Shown: in pieces, positions 7,361-12,498 of the stretch | Layout of the letters: every line of letters starts with the position of its first letter | How positions within the stretch are numbered: the first letter of the stretch is position 1 | Assembly (NCBI GenBank): GCA_027029065.1 | Contig: JALVGO010000105.1 | Span: 1-12,498 of the forward strand | Direction: 5' to 3' | Length of the DNA stretch: 12,498 bases | From: Sulfurovum sp. | Lineage (GTDB): Bacteria > Campylobacterota > Campylobacteria > Campylobacterales > Sulfurovaceae | Translations under genes and position numbers: made by a program | Notes under the pieces: generated by a model | Told to the model about the DNA's origin: nothing | The model's input: only the letters and a program-made list of their open reading frames with translations | Databases searched by the model: none

Positions 7361-9208
7361 ATGTCTAAAACCCTAATCCGCTACCTGTTACTGCCGACAA
7401 TAGGCGTTGGCATTCTGTTTGCCCTTCTGCTCTATTGGAACAACACTACAACATTGACTGTGCAAATGTACAGCAGCGACAAACATCCGCTTCATCCACA
7501 GCTTTATTATGCCAAAGAACATCAGCCATACAGTGAACAGCATTCCCTCAAGCCTGTCAGTGTTAAAAACAACCGCTATACATTCGTACTGCCAGATAGC
7601 CAATATCTTGCACACTTGCGTTTCGACCCTGCCATGCGTAAAACAGATATACACATTACGCGTATTGAACTTGTACAGCATAAATGGTTTCACACTTTCT
7701 ACAGTACTGTTCCGCTGACTGCTCTTTCCCCTGGTGCTCAGATTGTACAGTTTAAACATAGCAACAAAGAGGTCTCTTTTCAAAGTACCGGCAAAGATCC
7801 CAATCTTGCATTACTATTACATACACAGTTGACAGCCAGCACTGTCTCATCCCATATCACACTGTTTGTTGCAGCATTGATACTCTATCTGCTTCTTGCT
7901 TTTGGTATTCATCTCTATCTGCGTTACCGCCACGAACCTGTACCTACAGCCAAACTGATCCTCTATGCACTCTTTTTGGCATTGACGCTCTTTAAAACCG
8001 TCTACTATAAAGATCACATACGATTCAGCTATCCGCCTGATGAACTGGCACACCTTTCCTACATTGTCTCGGTACACGAACACCACCACTTCATACCGGA
8101 CTACGAACATATGGTGATGCTTAACAACAAGCACAGGGGCAACTATCTCAGTCATCCTCCACTCTATTATGAGCTCATGAACCTTACCTATGATGAGCAT
8201 CTTTCTCCCAGAGAGAATGTCGACAATTTCCGTACCCTTAGTATCATGTTGTTTTTGCTGGCACTTATGCTTATACTTGCCATAGGCTTTCATGCAAATT
8301 TAAGTGTACTTGGAGACTTTGTTTTTCTCTCCCTGCTCTCTTCAGTTCCTATGTTTGCCTACATTGGAGCAAGTATCTCAAACGATACCCTTGCCATACT
8401 TGGGGCATCCCTCTTTGCATTCGGATTCGTGCGGCTTTTGGAAAAACAGTACACTACTGCTACCTATCTGCTCCTTGCTATAGGGATACTGATTGCCTAT
8501 TTCAGCAAACTCACAGATGCCATACTCATCTTTTTTGCCCTGCTCTTTTATCTTGTCTACCTGCTTGCAACACGGCAAAAACCGATATTCAACCGGTGGC
8601 ATATCATGCTTTTTGCCCTTGTGCTGATCCCTGTTGTTTACTATCAGCTTGCCATAACACTTCATTACCATGCACTGGTACCGACATTCAATGTTACCCA
8701 TCCTACACAATATCTTGACTCTCCTTTTTTCGTGCCGGAACAGTATAGACAACACCTTAGCCCTCTGCAGTGGGGTGAACGTATGCTGCACTATATTCAG
8801 GGAGGCTGGTTTGGGATTCACTCCCACCACTCCTTTACAAAAGAGAGTTGGGTAGGTTACAGTGGTCTGCTGATCCTTCATCTGTTTGCTTTTGCCGCAC
8901 TCTTTATGCCGTGCACAAAAACAGAAACACAGCACAGTTACTGCCTGCTTGGGAAGATCATTTTACTTTCACTGTTTGCCGTGCTTGTGATCCAATATCT
9001 TTTCTCTTACAAAGCACATCTGCACAGCGGTTATCTTGGCGGTCTCCAGCCGCGCTACTTATTGCCCTTTATGTTTGGTTTTGCTATAATGTCATCTATT
9101 TTTGCGGAACGTTTTCAAAAGAGCTTTCTCTTTACAGGTGCCGTTATACTGATCTGTATTCAGGCGATCTATTCTGATTTCTTTTACTTTTTGCAATACT
9201 ACCGATAG
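7361..9208 (+). CDS. GT-C-fold (DUF2142-like) membrane glycosyltransferase with N-terminal extracytoplasmic domain
   Basis: A 615-residue inner-membrane protein. The first helix (about 7-25) is followed by a soluble stretch (about 28-160) with beta-like hydrophobic alternation, presumably periplasmic. From about residue 165 on there are about ten further membrane segments. Signature elements resemble DUF2142 and other GT-C enzymes: YPPDELAH at 224-231 with an acidic DE pair in the first large loop, HPPLYY at 265-270, ASISND at 337-342 and QPRYLLPF at 563-570 near the C-terminus. GT-C enzymes transfer a sugar from a polyprenyl-phosphate carrier on the periplasmic side, and the next gene is a polyprenyl-phosphate sugar synthase type, which fits. 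No clear ribosome binding site precedes the ATG. The gene ends 11 bp before the next one. Family placement is by motif impression; acceptor and sugar are unknown. Confidence 0.85.
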   Translation: MSKTLIRYLLLPTIGVGILFALLLYWNNTTTLTVQMYSSDKHPLHPQLYYAKEHQPYSEQHSLKPVSVKNNRYTFVLPDSQYLAHLRFDPAMRKTDIHITRIELVQHKWFHTFYSTVPLTALSPGAQIVQFKHSNKEVSFQSTGKDPNLALLLHTQLTASTVSSHITLFVAALILYLLLAFGIHLYLRYRHEPVPTAKLILYALFLALTLFKTVYYKDHIRFSYPPDELAHLSYIVSVHEHHHFIPDYEHMVMLNNKHRGNYLSHPPLYYELMNLTYDEHLSPRENVDNFRTLSIMLFLLALMLILAIGFHANLSVLGDFVFLSLLSSVPMFAYIGASISNDTLAILGASLFAFGFVRLLEKQYTTATYLLLAIGILIAYFSKLTDAILIFFALLFYLVYLLATRQKPIFNRWHIMLFALVLIPVVYYQLAITLHYHALVPTFNVTHPTQYLDSPFFVPEQYRQHLSPLQWGERMLHYIQGGWFGIHSHHSFTKESWVGYSGLLILHLFAFAALFMPCTKTETQHSYCLLGKIILLSLFAVLVIQYLFSYKAHLHSGYLGGLQPRYLLPFMFGFAIMSSIFAERFQKSFLFTGAVILICIQAIYSDFFYFLQYYR

Positions 9209-9211
9209 GAG
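9207..9211 (+). promoter_or_regulatory. Ribosome binding site fixing the start of the DPM-like GT2
   Basis: AGGAG overlaps the stop codon of the preceding gene and lies 8 nt before ATG 9220. An in-frame TTG at 9214 is only two bases away from this site, too close, so 9220 is preferred. Confidence 0.65.
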
Positions 9212-9219
9212 CCTTGTTC

Positions 9220-10170
9220 ATGAAACTCATCATCCAGATACCCTGCTACAATGAAGCCGAAACCCTTGCCATCGCACTGGGTGCACTGCCAAGAGAAGTC
9301 GAAGGCTTTGATACCGTTGAATGGCTCATTATCAATGACGGCAGCACGGACGATACCGTAAAGGTCGCCAAAGCGTGCGGTGTAGACCACATCGTTGACT
9401 TCAAACACAATCAGGGGCTTGCAAAAGGCTTCATGGCAGGCATCAAAGAGTGTCTCAGACAGGGTGCCGATGTCATTGTCAATACCGATGCGGACAACCA
9501 GTACGAGGCGAAAGATATTCCAAAGCTTGTCAAGCCGATCTTGGAGCACAAGGCCGAATATGTCATCGGTGCACGTCCTATTGACAAGACTGAGCACTTC
9601 TCTCCTGCCAAAAAATTTCTGCAGAAACTCGGTTCATGGGTGGTCAGAAAAGCAAGCCGTACAGACATCCCTGATGCGCCCAGCGGCTTCAGGGCAATGA
9701 GCCGCGAATGTGCGATGCAGCTTAATGTCTATAACAACTATACCTACACACTGGAAACCATCATTCAGGCTGGGCAGAAGAACATGGCAATTACCTCTGT
9801 TCCCATCCGTACCAATGAGGATCTCAGACCTTCAAGACTGCTCTCAAGCATTCCAAACTACATCAAAAAATCGGTCGTGACCATTGTACGCATCTCCGTG
9901 GTGTACAAATCGTTTCAATTTTTTATGAGTATAGCTGCTGTTCTCTTTGCCTTGGGACTGATTTTGGGACTGCGCTACCTGTACTTCTACTTTACCGGAG
10001 ACGGTTCCGGGCATATACAGTCAGTCATTTTGGCAGGTGTCCTGATGGGAATGGGCTTTCAGACAGGTCTTATTGCCTTTATCGCTGACCTGCTTTCAGT
10101 CAACAGAAAACTGCTTGAGGAACTTCGGGTTGAACAGATGAAAGCCTCTTTGGAGAAGACCGGAAAGTAG
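9220..10170 (+). CDS. Polyprenyl-phosphate sugar synthase-type GT2 (DPM/GtrB-like) with two C-terminal membrane helices
   Basis: A 316-residue GT2 enzyme likely to load a sugar from a nucleotide donor onto undecaprenyl phosphate at the cytoplasmic face of the inner membrane. The N-terminal catalytic domain (about 1-225) shows IQIPCYNEAETL, D40 in NDGSTDD, the metal-binding TDADNQY at 89-95 and SGFRAM at 155-160, all typical of DPM1-like enzymes. Two membrane helices (about 234-257 and 266-290) and a charged cytoplasmic tail (291-316) follow, the same topology as GtrB/DPM-type synthases. It sits 11 bp after the GT-C gene, a pairing expected for a donor synthase and its user, and its stop abuts the next start. 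The start at 9220 is chosen from the AGGAG 8 nt upstream. Sugar identity cannot be read from the sequence. Confidence 0.92.
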   Translation: MKLIIQIPCYNEAETLAIALGALPREVEGFDTVEWLIINDGSTDDTVKVAKACGVDHIVDFKHNQGLAKGFMAGIKECLRQGADVIVNTDADNQYEAKDIPKLVKPILEHKAEYVIGARPIDKTEHFSPAKKFLQKLGSWVVRKASRTDIPDAPSGFRAMSRECAMQLNVYNNYTYTLETIIQAGQKNMAITSVPIRTNEDLRPSRLLSSIPNYIKKSVVTIVRISVVYKSFQFFMSIAAVLFALGLILGLRYLYFYFTGDGSGHIQSVILAGVLMGMGFQTGLIAFIADLLSVNRKLLEELRVEQMKASLEKTGK

Positions 10171-11247
10171 ATGAAAGTACTCTTTACCTGCGCAGACAAG
10201 CCGACAATATCACGTAACAGATTTCACAGGGAAACACTGCGTGAACGTTTTGACTACAGCGAATGTATCTCCGAAGGGAAAAGCTATGCCTCCAGAATTC
10301 CGAGTATTCTTGCCCGCCTTCCGTTCAAAACAGTAGGGAAAGACCTCTTCTTTGTCAGCTATATGGGCCATTTTCTTGTCATCTACCTGCGTTTGTTTAC
10401 CAAAAAACCCATTATATTTGACTTCTATCTCTCCATCTACGATATGATGTGCAACGACAGAAAAGTGTACAAACCAGACAGCATACTCGGCAAACTCACC
10501 TACTGGATCGAAAAGCGATCACTCCAGCTTGCAGACTATGTTATTGTCGACACCCATAAACTTATTGAAACCCTTTCAAAAACCTACGATATACCTGAAG
10601 AGAAATTTGTCAGAGTACCTCTGACGATCAATGAAGAGAATGTCAAACCACAAAAAGTAAAACGCTACAAACCACAATTTACTGTACTTTATGTCGGCAG
10701 CTATATTCCGCTGCACGGTACCGAAGTGATCATAGAAGCGGCACGTATCCTTCAGGAGCAAGGAGACGATACTTTTTTCCTTATGATAGGCAAAGGACCG
10801 GATCTGGAAAAATGCCAGACACTTGCAAAGGCATACAACCTGTACAATATTGAGTTTAAAGGTTTCATGAGCCTTGAAGATCTAAACTACTACTACAATG
10901 CCTGTGATATCAACCTTGGGCTTTTCAACACAGGAGAACGTGCCAACAGTGTTGTATTGAACAAAACCAACGACGCTTTCAGGGTAGGAAAACCGCATCT
11001 CACACTGGCAACCGATGCTATGAAAGAGGCATTTATAGATAACCATGATATCTTTTTTGTACAGGATATTCATCCTCAAACCCTTGCCGACAGAATCATA
11101 GAGATCAAAAATAATACAGATCTTCTTCAAAAAGTCGGAGAACAGGCATTGCACTCCTATGAGACAAAACTCAGCAACAAACGGGCACGAACTATTATGG
11201 AGGAGCATATCTTCACCCCTCTGGAAAAAAGTTGTAATCATGCATAA
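10171..11247 (+). CDS. GT4 family (GT-B fold) glycosyltransferase
   Basis: A 358-residue GT-B-fold transferase of the Glycos_transf_1/GT4 type, cytoplasmic, probably adding a sugar to the lipid-linked glycan. The N-terminal acceptor domain (about 1-165) ends at ADYVIVDTHKLIETL (121-135). The C-terminal donor domain (about 168-350) has VLYVGSYIPLHGTEVIIEA at 172-190, LMIGKGPDLE at 204-213 and FKGFMSLEDLNYYYNACDI at 229-247. The region corresponding to the usual P-N-K-x-x-E-A-x-A-x-G-K-P element reads LNKTNDAFRVGKPHL (263-277), so the conserved glutamate is replaced by D268. The start follows the stop of the GT2 gene with no gap, with GGAAAG just upstream, and the end overlaps the next gene by 8 nt. 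Donor sugar unknown. Confidence 0.88.
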   Translation: MKVLFTCADKPTISRNRFHRETLRERFDYSECISEGKSYASRIPSILARLPFKTVGKDLFFVSYMGHFLVIYLRLFTKKPIIFDFYLSIYDMMCNDRKVYKPDSILGKLTYWIEKRSLQLADYVIVDTHKLIETLSKTYDIPEEKFVRVPLTINEENVKPQKVKRYKPQFTVLYVGSYIPLHGTEVIIEAARILQEQGDDTFFLMIGKGPDLEKCQTLAKAYNLYNIEFKGFMSLEDLNYYYNACDINLGLFNTGERANSVVLNKTNDAFRVGKPHLTLATDAMKEAFIDNHDIFFVQDIHPQTLADRIIEIKNNTDLLQKVGEQALHSYETKLSNKRARTIMEEHIFTPLEKSCNHA

Positions 11248-12130
11248 GATGCAGTTTAAACAGATTGCAACACTTTTGGGAAAACTTCTTGGTGTTGCCG
11301 GACTGCTCTTTGTAGTTTACAAACTCACCCAGGAATATACATTTACTTCATTTTTAGAGCAGTTTGGAGAGGTTGGAAGTATATTGCCGTTACTATTGTT
11401 GATCAATCTCTTCTCGGTCATGCTTGGCATATTTGCCTGGCAATTTATGCTGCATAACTATGCTACAGAGTTTTTTAACTACAAAACTGCCTATTATTAT
11501 TTTTCCAAAACCGAGATCGCCAAATACCTTCCAGGAAATGTATTTCATTTTGTTGGAAGACAAGCCCTTGCATCCTCTCTCGGTATCAATCAAAAAGATA
11601 TGGCAAAAGTCTCCTTGCTATTCTCATTTTTACTGCTTGCCGCAACTATTTTTGCCAGTACATTCTTTGCACTTTTTGCAGACCACATTCCGGTATATAT
11701 CTTGACTTTAATGGTGCTATCATGTATCATTATGGCAGTTGCAGTGTACTATACATACCCCTCCCTCCCGATGAAGAAGAAGATACAGATCAATCTCCTG
11801 CTCTTGGTATCCATTTCAATGCAGGGGATTATGCTGGGTATCATCATTGCCGTTCTCTCAAAAAATATCACTATAGCACTGTTTTTTGAGTGTATCAGCA
11901 TTTATATTATCAGCTGGCTGATAGGCTTTGCCACTCCCGGTGCCTCAGGTGGACTGGGAGTAAGAGAGGGAACGTTTATTGCAATTGCAACATTTTTGCA
12001 TATCAGTATTACACCAAACATTGTTATCTTTGCAGTGTTGCTTGTTCGGCTTCTAAATATTCTAACCGATGTAATAATGTATATGTCAACACTGATGATG
12101 AAAAATAATATAAAAGGGTTGAAAGCATGA
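11240..12130 (+). CDS. LPG_synthase_TM (UPF0104, MprF flippase-like) integral membrane protein
   Basis: A 296-residue polytopic protein with about eight hydrophobic segments (near 12-28, 47-70, 123-146, 152-173, 184-206, 212-230, 245-254 and 258-284). Two family-like blocks stand out: TEIAKYLPGNVFHFVGR at 91-107 and TPGASGGLGVREG at 232-244, both characteristic of the lysylphosphatidylglycerol synthase TM-region family. Relatives include the flippase half of MprF and archaeal and bacterial glycosylation-cluster proteins, so a role in moving or positioning a lipid-linked sugar across the inner membrane is reasonable but unproven. The frame is open further upstream inside the GT4 gene (ATG at 11159), but the 28 residues that would be added overlap conserved GT4 coding. 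The ATG at 11240, overlapping the GT4 stop by 8 nt, or the ATG at 11249, are the better starts. Confidence 0.87.
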   Translation: MHKMQFKQIATLLGKLLGVAGLLFVVYKLTQEYTFTSFLEQFGEVGSILPLLLLINLFSVMLGIFAWQFMLHNYATEFFNYKTAYYYFSKTEIAKYLPGNVFHFVGRQALASSLGINQKDMAKVSLLFSFLLLAATIFASTFFALFADHIPVYILTLMVLSCIIMAVAVYYTYPSLPMKKKIQINLLLLVSISMQGIMLGIIIAVLSKNITIALFFECISIYIISWLIGFATPGASGGLGVREGTFIAIATFLHISITPNIVIFAVLLVRLLNILTDVIMYMSTLMMKNNIKGLKA

Positions 12131-12172
12131 GCATTTCTGCATTCAGTCTGATCAATACTATGATAATACAAT

Positions 12173-12178
12173 AAAAGG
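12173..12178 (+). promoter_or_regulatory. Ribosome binding site for the RgpF-domain gene
   Basis: AAAAGG lies 9 nt before an in-frame TTG at 12188. The first ATG in that frame (12200) has no ribosome binding site at usable distance, which favours the TTG start. Confidence 0.4.
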
Positions 12179-12187
12179 CGGTCCGTT

Positions 12188-12498
12188 TTGAAAAAACCTA
12201 TGGTGCAACTCTATTATATCGATAATAAAATGATAGAAGGTGTCCCCGAACCTGTTGCCCCCTCTACTACTCAGATTGCTATTATCTGTCATCTTTTCTA
12301 TCCGGATATCTGGTCTGAAATCGAAACCTATATCAAGCAGTTGAATATATCCTTTGATCTCCATATAACTATCCCCCCGCATATAGACAATGATATTGCA
12401 GCAAAACTATTGCAGTCATATCCGGACATGCATCTTTACCGTACCCAAAACCGGGGACGCGATGTGCTTCCTTTTTTGCTTGTTATGGATCACATAGG
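12188..12498 (+). CDS. Partial RgpF-domain protein (rhamnan synthesis protein F family), 3' end outside window
   Basis: The frame is open from just after a TAA at 12164 to the right edge, giving 103 codons from TTG 12188 (MKKPMVQLYYIDNKM) or 99 from ATG 12200. Residues from about 29 on match the RgpF (PF05045) style: IAIICHLFYPDIWSEIETYI at 30-49, a FDLHITIPP strand at 56-64 and the hallmark NRGRDVLPFL at 88-97. RgpF proteins take part in rhamnose-containing polysaccharide synthesis and are often fused to other glycosyltransferase domains, so the full gene may be much longer. It starts 57 bp after the preceding stop, in the same direction, and probably belongs to the same transcript. The domain call is fairly secure; rhamnose as the sugar is only suggested by the family name. 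Confidence 0.8.
   Translation, partial: MKKPMVQLYYIDNKMIEGVPEPVAPSTTQIAIICHLFYPDIWSEIETYIKQLNISFDLHITIPPHIDNDIAAKLLQSYPDMHLYRTQNRGRDVLPFLLVMDHI

Noticed and set aside
7345..7368. 7-codon frame overlapping the start of the GT-C gene, considered as a leader peptide
   Set aside because: No ribosome binding site and no runs of regulatory codons; most likely chance.
8378..8935. 185-codon open frame on the minus strand
   Set aside because: Antisense to the GT-C membrane protein. Long antisense frames arise easily opposite hydrophobic coding, and the peptide is Cys/Lys-rich without pattern.
9214..9219. TTG start for the DPM-like GT2
   Set aside because: Only two bases from the AGGAG site; ATG 9220 has ideal spacing and gives the standard MKLIIQIPCYNE beginning.
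11159..11239. Upstream extension of the LPG_synthase_TM gene to ATG 11159
   Set aside because: It would add 28 polar residues before the first helix and overlap 89 bp of GT4 coding; a start at 11240 gives the usual short cytoplasmic N-terminus.
12127..12174. 15-codon frame starting with the ATGA overlap at the end of the LPG_synthase_TM gene
   Set aside because: Start overlap looks suggestive, but the peptide is tiny, has no specific ribosome binding site and no recognisable character.

Overview
The window is part of a surface-polysaccharide (O-antigen or capsule-type) biosynthesis and export locus of a Gram-negative bacterium. Moderate GC (about 37-45% in sampled lines of most genes), tight co-directional gene packing, a TATAAT-type -10 box without a matching -35, and the overall gene style suggest a Campylobacterota member, perhaps Sulfurovum-like. 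This taxonomic guess comes from general impression only, not from a marker gene.

Layout. Positions 1-497 (minus strand) hold the 5' part of a polytopic membrane protein that runs off the left edge, possibly an O-antigen ligase or polymerase. A 99-bp divergent intergenic region follows, with a clear TATAAT box reading rightwards. The first rightward block (597-5457) is a Wzm-type permease, a Wzt-type ATPase with a C-terminal polysaccharide-recognition domain, and a roughly 900-residue protein carrying three family 2 glycosyltransferase (GT2) domains and a coiled coil. The next gene (5565-7256) encodes a cytoplasmic-looking protein related to the DUF4038/apiosidase-like glycosidases. It has visibly higher GC and lies between two gaps of about 100 bp. 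The third block (7361-12130) is tightly packed: a GT-C-fold (DUF2142-like) membrane glycosyltransferase, a polyprenyl-phosphate sugar synthase-type GT2 with two C-terminal membrane helices, a GT4 glycosyltransferase, and an LPG_synthase_TM (UPF0104/MprF flippase-like) membrane protein. After 57 bp the window ends inside an RgpF-domain (rhamnan synthesis protein F) gene.

How they fit together (inference). Cytoplasmic glycosyltransferases (triple GT2, GT4, RgpF-type) would build a lipid-linked glycan on the inner face of the inner membrane. Wzm/Wzt would export it after its non-reducing end is recognised by the Wzt C-terminal domain. The DPM-like GT2, the GT-C protein and the LPG_synthase_TM protein look like a charge-flip-transfer module that could add a side-chain sugar from an undecaprenyl-phosphate donor in the periplasm. 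The partial minus-strand gene could be the ligase. The glycosidase-like protein inside an assembly locus, without a signal peptide, is the most puzzling member.

No tRNA, rRNA, CRISPR array, insertion sequence or attachment site was seen.
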